Source: Leucobacter insecticola
GTDB lineage: Bacteria; Actinomycetota; Actinomycetes; Actinomycetales; Microbacteriaceae
DNA length: 64,000 nucleotides
Direction of reading: 5' to 3'
NCBI RefSeq assembly: GCF_011382965.1
Contig: NZ_CP049934.1
Coordinates: 1,984,001 to 2,048,000 of the forward strand
Below, piece after piece: positions 36,222 through 45,893 of the stretch. Every line of letters starts with the position of its first letter. The first letter of the stretch is position 1. The notes beneath the pieces are model-generated. The model worked only from the letters and a program-made list of their open reading frames with translations, was not told the DNA's origin and ran no database searches. The translations under genes were made by a program, and so were the position numbers.

Positions 36222-38711
36222 ATGACCGAAGCCCCCAGTGCCTCCTCAGAGAACCCCGAGTTGAAGGTGAACTCACTCGCGCCGTCCACGAAGCGGCCGG
36301 CGAACGCATTGAAGACATCGACATCTCTGCCGAGATGGAAGGATCCTTCCTCGAATACGCGTACTCGGTGATCTACTCACGAGCGTTGCCTGACGCTCGT
36401 GACGGCCTGAAGCCCGTGCAGCGCAGGATCCTGTACATGATGCAGGACATGGGATTGCGGCCCGAGAAGGCCCACGTGAAGTCGGCCCGTGTGGTCGGCG
36501 AAGTGATGGGCAAACTTCACCCGCACGGCGACTCGTCAATTTACGATGCGCTCGTGCGTTTGGCGCAAGGCTTTGCGATGCGCCTCCCGCTCGTTGACGG
36601 CCACGGCAACTTTGGCTCCCTCGACGACGGCCCTGCAGCCTCCCGGTATACCGAGGCGCGCCTCGCCGGTGCGGCCCTTGCGATGACCGAATCGCTCGAC
36701 GAAGATGTCGTCGATTTTGTGCCGAACTACGACAACCAAATCATGCAGCCCGATGTGCTGCCCTCCGCCGTACCCAACTTGCTCGTCAACGGCGCGAGCG
36801 GCATCGCGGTGGGCATGGCGACGAACCTTGCCCGCACAACCTGATCGAGGTTGTGGAGGGCGCAAAGCACCTGCTGTATCACCCAGACGCGACCGTGGAC
36901 GAACTGATGGAGTTCATTCCGGGGCCGGATCTTCCAGGTGGCGGCACCATCGTCGGGCTTGACGGCGTGAAAGACGCCTATCGCAGCGGACGGGGCGCAT
37001 TTCGCACCCGTGCGAAAGTGTCTGTTGAGCAGCTGAGCCCGCGCCGCACCGGGCTCGTTGTGACGGAGCTTCCCTATCTTGTCGGCCCCGAGCGGGTCAT
37101 CGAGAAGGTGAAGCAGGGCGTCGAGGCGAAGAAGCTTTCGGGCATCTCCGATATCGCCGACTTGACAGACCGCAAGAACGGGCTGCGGCTCGTCGTCACC
37201 CTAAAGACGGGCTTCTCTCCAGAGGCCGTTCTCGAGCAGCTGTATCGTTACACGCCTCTCGAGGACTCCTTCAGTATCAATTCGGTCGCACTCGTCAATG
37301 GGCAGCCGCAAACACTCGGGCTGCGCGAGATGCTGCGCGTGTTCCTCGACCACCGCATCTCGGTGATCACACGTCGTTGCGAATTCCGGCTAAAGAAGCG
37401 CCGTGAGCGTTTGCACTTGGTGGAGGGTCTGCTGATCGCGATCCTCGACATCGACGAGGTCATTCAGCTGATTCGCACGAGCGACGACGCCGAGACCGCA
37501 CGCACCCGCCTGATGCAGGTCTTTGACCTCTCAGAGGTGCAGGCGGAGTACATTCTTGAGCTGCGGCTACGGCGCCTCACGAAGTTCTCGCGCGTTGAGC
37601 TTGAGAGTGAGCGCGATGAACTGCAGCGTGAGATCGAAGCGCTGCTCGAGATCCTGGGCAGTAAGGAGAAACTGCGCGGGGTCGTTGCCTCCGAGTTGGA
37701 CCAGGCTGCCGAGTCATTTGGCACGCCGCGCCGCACGGTGCTCACCGGGGCAGTGATCCGACCCACGCGCGCCGCCGCGGGCTCGGAGGCGCTGCAGGTC
37801 GCGGATTCGCCGTGTACGGTATTGCTTTCTGTGACCGGTCGCGCGTTGCGGGTGGATCGGGATCCCGACGCGCCCGAGCCGCTGCGTGGGGCTTCGCGCG
37901 CCACGAAACACGGGGCACTGCTTGCCGCGGTTGATGGAACGGTGCGGGGGGAACTCGGCGCGGTGCTTTCAGACGGCACGCTGCACAGGTTCACCCCCGT
38001 CGATCTGCCGCTGGTGCCCGCCGCGAGTATCGCATTCTCGGCCGGCGTGAAGCTCGCCGAGTACATCGGAGTCACCGACAAGAAGCTGCGTGTCGTCGGC
38101 ATCGTGCCCCTCGACACCGAGACGCCGATCGGCCTGTTCACGCGGCAGGGCACCGTCAAACGTGTGGTGCTCACGGACCTCCCCGCAAGGCCGGAGTTCG
38201 AGGTCATCGGATTGAAATCGGATGATCTGCTCGTAGCGGCGTTCCCAGCCCCCGACAATAGCGAGTTTGCCGTGGTCGCAAGCGATGCGCAGCTGCTGCG
38301 TTTCCCGGCCGCGTCCGTTCGGCCTCAGGGCCGACCGGCGGGCGGCATGGCAGGGATGAAACTCGGATCCGAAGCGCGGGTCGTCTTCGCCACGGCGGTG
38401 CCGGAGGGGACCGAAGCGCGAGTTGTCACTGTCGCTGACAGCTCGATCACGCTACCGGGCACGGACGTGGCGACCGCGAAGGTGTCAGACTGGGCTGAGT
38501 TCCCCGCGAAGGGCCGCGCCACGGGCGGGGTACGTGCTCAGCGCTTCCTGAAGTGGGAGGATCAGATCGCGTGTGCCTGGGTGGGCACGGGTGAGCCCGG
38601 GCCCTCGCTGCCGACGGCGCCGCCCGGAAGCTCCCCACTGAACTTGGCAAGCGCGACGGATCCGGCCAACCCATCGACGGCGCCGCCGCGTTCGTTGGCC
38701 TCGCGCCCTAG
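36222..38711 (+). CDS. parC: DNA topoisomerase IV subunit A (three apparent frameshifts)
   Basis: ParC is the DNA-cleaving subunit of topoisomerase IV, which decatenates chromosomes. The core has [35 protein letters not shown] and the catalytic Tyr in [12 protein letters not shown]-terminal beta-pinwheel strands follow. Three single-base losses split it: about 36261-36264 (restores [15 protein letters not shown]), the C run 36831-36833 (restores [17 protein letters not shown]) and the G run 38599-38601. The last restores the ending [19 protein letters not shown] and a TAG at 38709-38711. Without the third correction the frame runs on into a repeat and ends at 38754. The full length is about 830 residues. 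Confidence 0.88.
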
Positions 38712-38744
38712 CCCAGCCTCCCGCCGGAGCGAGGCCGTCCCTCC

Positions 38745-38855
38745 CGCCGGTTGAGCTAGCGTAGCGAGTCGAAACCAAGTACCCCTCTCGACCGCCAATT
38801 GAGCGAGGCTGTCCCACCCCGCCGGTTGAGCGAGGCCGTAGGCCGAGTCGAAACC
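38745..38855. repeat. REP-like repeat cluster left of the GIY-YIG gene
   Basis: Two full copies of the cgccggttgagc ... gagtcgaaacc repeat (38745-38776 and 38820-38855) flank a partial copy (38792-38811, ccgccaattgagcgaggctg). All are in the same orientation. The copy at 38820-38855 is almost identical to the reverse complement of 39194-39228, on the other side of the GIY-YIG gene. Confidence 0.8.
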
Positions 38856-38859
38856 ACAG

Positions 38860-39144
38860 CTACTCTTTTCGAGTCCTAGCGCTCCACCCTTTCAATGCGG
38901 CCGGGCCTTCCTCAATGAGTATCTTACGTTTGTTGTGGGACCAGCCCTGGATCCGTTTCTCAAGTTGGGACGCTTCATCGATACGATCAGACTCGTGGTT
39001 CCAGACGAGTTCGACGGGCAGCCGACGCTTGGTGTACTCGGCCCCGTGTCCCGATGAGTGCTGCGAGAGTCGAAGTTTTAGGTTTCGGGTACTGCCAACG
39101 TAAAAGCTTCCGTCAACGCATCGCAGGATGTACGTATGAGGCAT
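38860..39144 (-). CDS. GIY-YIG nuclease family protein (UPF0213/YhbQ-like)
   Basis: A 94-residue single-domain nuclease-like protein. The signature pair appears as TYILRCVDGSFYVGSTRNL. It is followed by the catalytic-type Arg in LKLRLSQHSSG, by AEYTKRRLPVELVW, and by the Glu in ASQLEKRIQGWSHNKR. These features match stand-alone GIY-YIG proteins of unclear function. It lies between inverted REP-like repeats, with its stop a few bases from the left repeat and its start about 50 bases from the right one. That layout suggests it could be the enzyme that moves or cuts these repeats. Confidence 0.87.
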   Translation of the reverse strand: MPHTYILRCVDGSFYVGSTRNLKLRLSQHSSGHGAEYTKRRLPVELVWNHESDRIDEASQLEKRIQGWSHNKRKILIEEGPAALKGWSARTRKE

Positions 39145-39193
39145 GCGGGAATCCTACAGAACCGCGATTGTTGGTTGTCAAGAAGGTTCTTGG

Positions 39194-39252
39194 GTTTCGA
39201 CTCGGCTAGCGCCTCGCTCAACCGGCGTGAGGGGCGCCTCGCTCAAGCGTCA
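39194..39252. repeat. REP-like repeat right of the GIY-YIG gene
   Basis: Bases 39194-39228 (ggtttcgactcggctagcgc, continuing to ctcgctcaaccggcg) are the inverted counterpart of 38820-38855. A partial copy, gcctcgctcaagcg, follows at about 39237-39250, directly before the parE stop. Confidence 0.8.
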
Positions 39253-39259
39253 GTGGTGT

Positions 39260-41405
39260 CTACGCGTCAATACGCTCGCGATCCAGGTCGTCAGCGTTGT
39301 CGATGATGAACTCCTTGCGCGGGGCAACCTCGTTACCCATGAGCAGCTCAAACATCTGAGCTGCCGCGTGCGCATCCTCGAGACGGACACGGCGCAGAGC
39401 ACGATGCTCACGGTCCATCGTGGTTTCGGCGAGCTGATCCGCATCCATCTCCCCCAGGCCCTTATAGCGCTGGATCGGTTCCTGATACTTCTTACCGCGC
39501 TTCTTCAGATCGCTGAGGAGGGTCTGCAACTCCCGCTCGCTGTAGGTGTAGATCACGTCGTTGGGCTTCCGCCCCGCGTTCTGCACAATCACTCGGTGCA
39601 GCGGCGGCACGGCGGCGTAGACACGGCCGGCCTCAAGCATCGGGCGCATGTAACGGAAAAACAGCGTCAAGAGCAGCGTCCGAATGTGAGCACCGTCGAC
39701 GTCGGCGTCGCTCATCAGGATCACCTTGCCGTAGCGCGCAGCATCGATATCGAAGTCGCGGCCTGATCCCGCCCCGATGACCTTGATGATCGCCCCGCAC
39801 TCTGCGTTGCCAAGCATCTCAGCAACGGAGGCCTTCTGCACGTTCAGGATCTTGCCGCGGATCGGCAACAGCGCCTGGAACTCGCTGTCGCGTGCGGGCC
39901 TGGCCGTGCCGAGCGCGCTGTCGCCCTCCACGATGAAGAGTTCGGTGTCGGCAACATCCTTCGAACGGCAGTCGATGAGCTTGGCCGGCAGCGAGGAGCT
40001 TTCAAGAGAACTCTTGCGGCGCGCGGTGTCGCGCTGCGCGCGCAGGGCGATCCGGGATTTCATCTCCGAGACCATCTTTTCGAGCAGGGCCGCAGTTTGA
40101 GCCTTGTCGGGTTTCTTCGTTGATTCGTAGCGCTCGGTCATGCCCTGCACGATCGCCTTTGACACGATAGAGCGGACGGCAGCGGTGCCGAGCACTTCCT
40201 TGGTCTGACCCTCAAACTGCGGCTCGGGCACCCGCACGGAGACCACGGCGGTGAGACCGGTGAGGATGTCGTCTTTATCGGGTTTGTCAGTGCCAGCCTT
40301 GAGCTTGCGCGCGTTCGCTTCGATCTGCTTTCGGAAGAACTTCGTGAGGCCCTGCTCAAAGCCGGCGAGGTGGGTGCCGCCCTTGGGTGTGGCAATGATA
40401 TTGACGAAGCTCTGGATCTCTACGTCGTAGCCGGTCCCCCAGCGCAGCGCGACATCGACCTCGCAGCGCCGCTCGACCTCACGGGAGACGAGACCCCGGA
40501 GACCTCGTCCATCACGGGCACGGTCTCGGTGAAGGTGCCGGAATCGATTACCCGCCAGGTGTCGGTGATCGGTGCGTCGACCGCCAAAAAGTCGACAAAC
40601 TCTGACAGCCCGCCCTCGTATTGGAAACGGTGTACCGGGCTCACGCCTGATTCGTCCTGTGATTCTGGGCGCTCGTCGGTGATTTCGATCGCGAGATTTG
40701 GCACGAGGAATGCGGTCTGCCTGGCCCGTGCAATGAGCGAATCGGGTTCAAAACGCGCCGTCGCCAGGAATATCTGCGGATCCGCCCAGTAACGTACGCG
40801 GGTACCCGTCACCCCTTCTTCACCTTGCCAACGACACGCAGCTCTGAAGCGTTTTCAAAAGGCGTAAACGGGCTGTCAGGCCCGTCGCCCGAGAACACGC
40901 CCGGCTCGCCGTGGCGGAAGGACATGGCCCAGGTCTTGCCATCGCGATCAACCTCGACATCAAGACGGGAGGAAAGAGCGTTGACCACGGAGGCCCCAAC
41001 ACCGTGAAGGCCTCCGGAAGAGGCGTACCCGCCGCCGCCAAACTTGCCGCCGGCGTGCAGCTTCGTGTACACCAGTTCGACACCAGAGAGGCCACTCTTC
41101 GGCTCGATGTCCACAGGGACCCCGCGGCCATTGTCCGCCACCGTGACACTGCCGTCAGCGTGCAGGGTGATGCGAATATCATTGCCGTGGCCGGCAAGCG
41201 CCTCATCAACCGAGTTGTCAATGATTTCCCACAGGCAGTGCATGAGGCCGCGCGAATCGGTCGTGCCGATATACATGCCGGGGCGCTTGCGCACCGCTTC
41301 AAGGCCCTCAAGAACGGTGAGGTGACGAGCCGAGTAATTTGCTCCGGCGTCAGTTGCGCCTGCACTCGGTGATGACGACTTCTTCGATGCCGCTGACTCT
41401 GCCAC
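39260..41405 (-). CDS. parE: DNA topoisomerase IV subunit B (two apparent frameshifts)
   Basis: ParE is the ATPase subunit of topoisomerase IV. The GHKL ATPase domain has [27 protein letters not shown] and [16 protein letters not shown]. The TOPRIM domain has [10 protein letters not shown] and [12 protein letters not shown], and the C-terminus has [14 protein letters not shown]. Three frames must be joined. One extra base in the C run 40812-40815 restores [16 protein letters not shown]. One in 40494-40497 restores [20 protein letters not shown] and leads into the segment [17 protein letters not shown]. The result is about 714 residues. The GTG at 41405 has GAGGAG upstream. An essential gene with two breaks points to sequence error. 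Confidence 0.9.
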
Positions 41406-41598
41406 TACGGGAATCTCCTCTTGTTCACTAACCCATTCACTGTATGCCAGACTCCGGACACAGCGGCTTCATGCCCGCGGCGATTGGCAAACCCGCGGGC
41501 TTCGCTACGCGTTCAGCGAACCGTGACAAAAAAGCAGCTTCTTCCGTGGCCGGACGTGCTTTGATAGAACCACCTGCAACACGAACAGGGAGGTTACC

Positions 41599-41826
41599 AT
41601 GACAACGCTCGAGCAAGATCGCACCAACACTATTGAGGCAGCGGATCGCCCCATGAGCGGACTCGACCGCTGCGATAGCTGCGGTGCACAGGCCTACGTT
41701 CGTGCCGTGCTGAACGGAAGTGAGCTCTTGTTTTGCGCTCACCACGGGAACAAGCACGAAGCCAAGCTCCGCCCGATGGCTGAGGTTTGGTATGACGAAA
41801 GCCACAAGCTGACCGCTGCGGTGTAA
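41599..41826 (+). CDS. DUF7455-type small zinc-ribbon protein
   Basis: A 75-residue protein with a likely metal-binding centre formed by DRCDSCGAQAYVRAV and LLFCAHHGNKHEAKL. The pattern Cys-x2-Cys ... Cys-x-His-His is typical of a widespread actinobacterial small protein encoded next to sigA. Its function is unknown. The ATG at 41599 is preceded by GGGAGG. It is convergent with sigA and shares a terminator with it. Confidence 0.85.
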   Translation: MTTLEQDRTNTIEAADRPMSGLDRCDSCGAQAYVRAVLNGSELLFCAHHGNKHEAKLRPMAEVWYDESHKLTAAV

Positions 41827-41841
41827 ACCAGCAGCAACGAC

Positions 41842-41880
41842 AAAGGCCCGCTCCCCAGTTCATCTGAGGGGCGGGCCTTC
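41842..41880. terminator. Bidirectional terminator between DUF7455 gene and sigA
   Basis: A stem of about 16 bp, aaggcccgctcccc / ggggcgggcctt with flanking pairs, is closed by a short loop. It has AAA on the left and TTCTT on the right, so it can serve both convergent genes. Confidence 0.85.
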
Positions 41881-41894
41881 TTCGTGCAAGCGGT

Positions 41895-43160
41895 CTACTC
41901 GAGGTAGTCGCGCAGCTGCTGGCTGCGCGAGGGGTGACGCAACTTCGCCATTGTCTTCGACTCGATCTGGCGGATCCGCTCGCGGGTAACCCCAAACGTG
42001 TCACCGATCTGGTCGAGGGTCTTCGGCATGCCGTCGCCGAGACCAAAGCGCATGCGGATCACGCCGGCCTCGCGCTCCGAGAGCGAATCGAGTAGCTGCT
42101 CAAGCTGCTGCTGCAACATTGTGAAACCAACCGCATCGGCAGGAACAACCGCCTCGGTGTCCTCGATGAGGTCGCCGAACTCGCTGTCGCCGTCTTCACC
42201 GAGCGGAGTGTGCAGCGAGATCGGCTCGCGGCCGTACTTCTGGACCTCGACGACCTTCTCGGGGGTCATGTCGAGCTCGCGGCTGAGCTCTTCCGGCGTG
42301 GGTTCCCGCCCGAGATCCTGAAGCATCTGGCGCTGCACGCGTGCAAGCTTGTTGATGACCTCGACCATGTGCACCGGAATGCGAATGGTGCGCGCCTGGT
42401 CAGCCATCGCGCGGGTGATGGCCTGGCGGATCCACCAGGTCGCATACGTCGAGAACTTGAAGCCCTTGGTGTAGTCGAACTTCTCGACGGCACGAATCAA
42501 ACCGAGATTGCCCTCCTGGATCAGATCCAGGAACTGCATCCCGCGGCCGGTGTAGCGCTTCGCGAGAGACACCACGAGACGCAGGTTCGCGCCAAGTAGG
42601 TGGCTCTTGGCGCGCTGGCCGTCGCGGGCGACCCACTTGAGCTCGCGTTCAAGCTTCTTCGGCAGACCCTTCTCAGTGCCAAGCTTCTCCTCAGCAAAGA
42701 GGCCCGCCTCGATCCGCATCGCGAGTTCCACCTCTTCTGCGGCATTGAGAAGCGCGACCTTGCCGATCTGCTTCAGATAATCCTTCACGGGATCGGCTGT
42801 TGCGCCCGGAATGAGTGTCGTGACGGTCGGCACGTCCTCTTCGTCGGAGGCCTTCAGTACGATGGCGCCCGTCGGGAGTGGCTCGTCAGGAGTGGATGGC
42901 TTGTCGGATTCAAGGGCCTCGGCGGACTCATCCTCAAGGTCAATGGGTTCTTCTACTACTTCTTCAACCTTCGGCGCGGCCTTGCGAGCGGCTGGCTCCT
43001 TCGCCGGTGCCTTCTTCGCTGGTGCTTTCTTGGCGGCCGCCTTTTTGGCGGGCGCCTTCTTCGCGGCTACCGTAGCCGCACCTACGTCTTCGGCCTCGGG
43101 AGTTTCGTCCTTGGCCTTTGCAGACGTAGCACGAGCTTTGGTCGTGGATGGAGTTGCCAC
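41895..43160 (-). CDS. sigA: Principal RNA polymerase sigma factor (SigA/HrdB type)
   Basis: The housekeeping sigma-70 factor. The GTG start at 43160 gives 421 residues. The first 70 residues are Lys/Ala/Pro-rich repeats ([17 protein letters not shown]), typical of actinobacterial SigA. Region 1.2 has [16 protein letters not shown], region 2 has [20 protein letters not shown] and [20 protein letters not shown], and region 4.2 has [20 protein letters not shown]. It lies next to parE as in other actinobacteria. Confidence 0.96.
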   Translation of the reverse strand: MATPSTTKARATSAKAKDETPEAEDVGAATVAAKKAPAKKAAAKKAPAKKAPAKEPAARKAAPKVEEVVEEPIDLEDESAEALESDKPSTPDEPLPTGAIVLKASDEEDVPTVTTLIPGATADPVKDYLKQIGKVALLNAAEEVELAMRIEAGLFAEEKLGTEKGLPKKLERELKWVARDGQRAKSHLLGANLRLVVSLAKRYTGRGMQFLDLIQEGNLGLIRAVEKFDYTKGFKFSTYATWWIRQAITRAMADQARTIRIPVHMVEVINKLARVQRQMLQDLGREPTPEELSRELDMTPEKVVEVQKYGREPISLHTPLGEDGDSEFGDLIEDTEAVVPADAVGFTMLQQQLEQLLDSLSEREAGVIRMRFGLGDGMPKTLDQIGDTFGVTRERIRQIESKTMAKLRHPSRSQQLRDYLE

Positions 43161-43336
43161 GCAGTCGCCTCTCTGTTTCAGAATTGCCGCTGTGGTGTCG
43201 ACCGTCAGGTCAACGAGTGGTCACAGCATGAAAACCCATGTCAAGCTCGGTTTATTCCCGCGGGCGGGAAAGTACACCGAATTGAATGGGTTAAGGCTCC
43301 CATTATTGCACGGACTTCGGCGTGTAATGAACGCGG

Positions 43337-44275
43337 CTACGCGGGTGTGTCGCCCGATTCCCCGTCTGAGGGACTTTGCTGTTGCTCGGCGAGGTAACGC
43401 TCGAGCTCAACAACAAGCTGATCTGCCGAGGGGATCGTGCCGTCCTCGCTCATGAGGGGCGAGCGGACAGTCTGATCTTCCATATATACGTCATAACGCT
43501 GCTCGAGAGTGCGAACCATCTCAATCGATTCTTCATTTTCTGAGATCTGAGAATCTACCTTCAACTGAAAGGCTTGCGCGGCCTCACGCACCTGATCGGT
43601 GGAAAGGATCAGCCCGGTCGCCGCCATGATGCTTTCCAACGAAACGAGAAGAGCTTCCGGATACTCCGTATTTGCGAGGTAGTGCGGAATGAGTAGCGCG
43701 AATCCGACCACTTCTTCCCCGAGGTTGTGCAGGCGGTACTCAAGCACGTGCGCGGCGGAGGCGGATAGTTTGGTCGTCGGTCGCCATACCGAGCGAGCCT
43801 CGATGAGGTCGTCGCGTGATCCGCTGACGGTGGTGGTCATGGGGCGTGTGTGAGGAACGGGCATCGGAATCGCGTGGGTCCACACCACCGTGGAAACCTC
43901 AAACTCGTGCACCAGCAACAGCACCGTGTCGATGAACTGATCCCAGCGGAAATCGGGTTCGTAGCCACTCAACAACAGGAAGGGAGCACCCAGCTCATCG
44001 TGGACCAGCGCGAGCGACAACTCTTCCGGGGAGTAGTCGACTAAATGATCCTCATCAAAGGTCAGGATCGGCCGCCGTGCTCGGTAATCGAGCAGCAGAT
44101 CGGCGTTGAACCGAAGTATCTCCTCGGGCTCATATTGCTGCCAGAAGTATTCCTCCAACTGGGATACTGCGCCACCAGCATCGCTGAGCCCCTGCATGGC
44201 TACGAGCAGCGGGATCCCGCGGGGAACGAGAGCACGTCGTTCGGGGTGCTCTGCAGAAAAGATCGAATCGGTCAC
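43337..44275 (-). CDS. PAC2 family protein (proteasome assembly chaperone-like)
   Basis: A 312-residue cytoplasmic protein of the PAC2 family. The core has LLVAMQGLSDAGGAVSQL near residue 22, then LSLALVHDELGAPFLLLSG and VVWTHAIPMPVPHTRP. A C-terminal helical and acidic tail ends SDGESGDTPA. The family resembles eukaryotic proteasome assembly chaperones, but its bacterial role is not settled. It precedes sigA on the same strand with a 176-base gap that probably holds the sigA promoter. The start is GTG at 44275. Confidence 0.87.
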   Translation of the reverse strand: MTDSIFSAEHPERRALVPRGIPLLVAMQGLSDAGGAVSQLEEYFWQQYEPEEILRFNADLLLDYRARRPILTFDEDHLVDYSPEELSLALVHDELGAPFLLLSGYEPDFRWDQFIDTVLLLVHEFEVSTVVWTHAIPMPVPHTRPMTTTVSGSRDDLIEARSVWRPTTKLSASAAHVLEYRLHNLGEEVVGFALLIPHYLANTEYPEALLVSLESIMAATGLILSTDQVREAAQAFQLKVDSQISENEESIEMVRTLEQRYDVYMEDQTVRSPLMSEDGTIPSADQLVVELERYLAEQQQSPSDGESGDTPA

Positions 44276-44481
44276 GAATCCATCTTAGGAAGGCTTCCAG
44301 GAGAACGGCACCGATTCGGTCACGCCCGTAGCGAACCCGAGAAACAGACCTCGCCAGCTCCCGGGTGAAGCTGGCCTCAGGTGTAGGCTGAATAACGTGT
44401 GTCCGGTTTTGTATCGGCTGTGTCATCCACACCGCACGGACCCGCCTGAATCAACAGCGAACAATCCGAGGGAGATCCCAC

Positions 44482-45855
44482 TTGGCCGAACAGCAGTTTG
44501 ACGTCGTAGTTTTGGGCGGAGGCAGCGCTGGGTACGCGGCTGCAATCCGCGCAACTCAGCTGGGCTTTAGCGCCGCAGTCATTGAGAAGGACAAACTTGG
44601 AGGGACCTGTCTGCACCGGGGATGTGTGCCTACAAAGGCTCTGCTTCACGCTGCGGAGGTTGCCGATGTGGCTCGTGAAGGCGAAGTCTACGGCGTGCTG
44701 TCAAGCGTCGCGGGCATCGACATCGCCGGAGTGAACCGCTACCGAGAGAATCTCGTAGCGGGCAAGTTCAAGGGGCTCCAGGGGCTCTTGAAGGCCAACG
44801 GGATCACCGTGATCGCGGGATCCGGCAAGCTTGTCGCACCGAACACGGTGCAGGTGGGCGAAGATCGCATCATCGGAAAAAACATTGTGCTCGCAACGGG
44901 ATCCTTTTCCCGGTCACTGCCGGGGCTCGAGATTGAGGGCCGCGTCATTACGAGCGAGCAGGCCCTTGAACTTCAGGAGATCCCGGATCGCGTCGTGATT
45001 CTTGGCGGTGGCGTGATCGGTGTCGAGTTTGCGAGCGTGTGGCGCTCCTTCGGTTCTGAGGTCACAATTGTGGAGGGTCTCCCCCACCTCGCACCCAACG
45101 AAGAAGAGTCTGTCTCCAAGCAGCTCGAGCGTGCGTTCCGTAAGCGGAAGATCGATTTCAAGCTCGGCGTGCGTTTCAAGTCTGTGGACCAGGACGCCAA
45201 CGGCGTCACCGTGCACCTCGAAGACGGTACGTCGATCTCTGCTGACTACCTGCTCGTCGCCGTGGGTCGCGGCCCGGTCACCCAGGGTCTCGGCTACGAA
45301 GAGGTCGGCATCAACATGGATCGCGGGTTCGTCCTCACAAACGAACGTCTTGCGACAAACGTTCCCGGTGTCTACGCCGTCGGCGACATCGTCCCCGGCC
45401 TGCAGCTTGCGCACCGCGGCTACCAGCAGGGCATCTTCGTCGCAGAAGAGATCGCGGGACTTTCACCCGTGGTCGTTGCCGACGTGAATATTCCGAAGAT
45501 TACCTACTGCGATCCCGAGATTGCGTCCGTCGGACTCACCGAGGCGAAAGCCAAAGAACTGCACGGCGATGACAACGTCGAAAGCTACGAGTACAACCTG
45601 GCAGGCAACGCGAAGAGTTCGATCCTCGGCACCGCCGGCACGGTCAAGGCCGTACGCGTCAAAGACGGGCCCGTGGTTGGTGTGCACATGATCGGCGCTC
45701 GCGTTGGCGAGCTCGTCGGTGAGGCACAGCTCATTGTGAACTGGGAAGCGTATCCCGAGGATGTCGCTCCGTTTGTTCACGGCCACCCGACACAGAACGA
45801 GACCATTGGCGAGACCATGCTGAAGCTCGCCGGCAAACCCCTGCACGCGATCTAA
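44482..45855 (+). CDS. lpdA: Dihydrolipoyl dehydrogenase (E3)
   Basis: A flavoprotein that reoxidises the lipoyl groups of 2-oxoacid dehydrogenase complexes, with NAD+ as acceptor. The TTG start at 44482 follows GAGGGAG. The FAD-binding motif VVVLGGGSAGYAAAIRA begins near residue 8. The redox disulfide is in GGTCLHRGCVPTKALL, the NAD motif is VILGGGVIGVEFASVW, and the C-terminal His-Glu pair is in FVHGHPTQNETIGE. The 457-residue length is standard. It is followed by sucB after 38 bases, so E3 and E2 are likely coexpressed. Confidence 0.95.
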   Translation: MAEQQFDVVVLGGGSAGYAAAIRATQLGFSAAVIEKDKLGGTCLHRGCVPTKALLHAAEVADVAREGEVYGVLSSVAGIDIAGVNRYRENLVAGKFKGLQGLLKANGITVIAGSGKLVAPNTVQVGEDRIIGKNIVLATGSFSRSLPGLEIEGRVITSEQALELQEIPDRVVILGGGVIGVEFASVWRSFGSEVTIVEGLPHLAPNEEESVSKQLERAFRKRKIDFKLGVRFKSVDQDANGVTVHLEDGTSISADYLLVAVGRGPVTQGLGYEEVGINMDRGFVLTNERLATNVPGVYAVGDIVPGLQLAHRGYQQGIFVAEEIAGLSPVVVADVNIPKITYCDPEIASVGLTEAKAKELHGDDNVESYEYNLAGNAKSSILGTAGTVKAVRVKDGPVVGVHMIGARVGELVGEAQLIVNWEAYPEDVAPFVHGHPTQNETIGETMLKLAGKPLHAI

Positions 45856-45893
45856 GCGCTGCACTACAGACGAACAATGAACGGAGAAACACG

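Noticed and set aside
40494..40815. Programmed frameshifting in parE, or split parE genes
   Set aside because: No slippery heptamer with a downstream structure, and the same single-base-loss pattern occurs in seven other genes.
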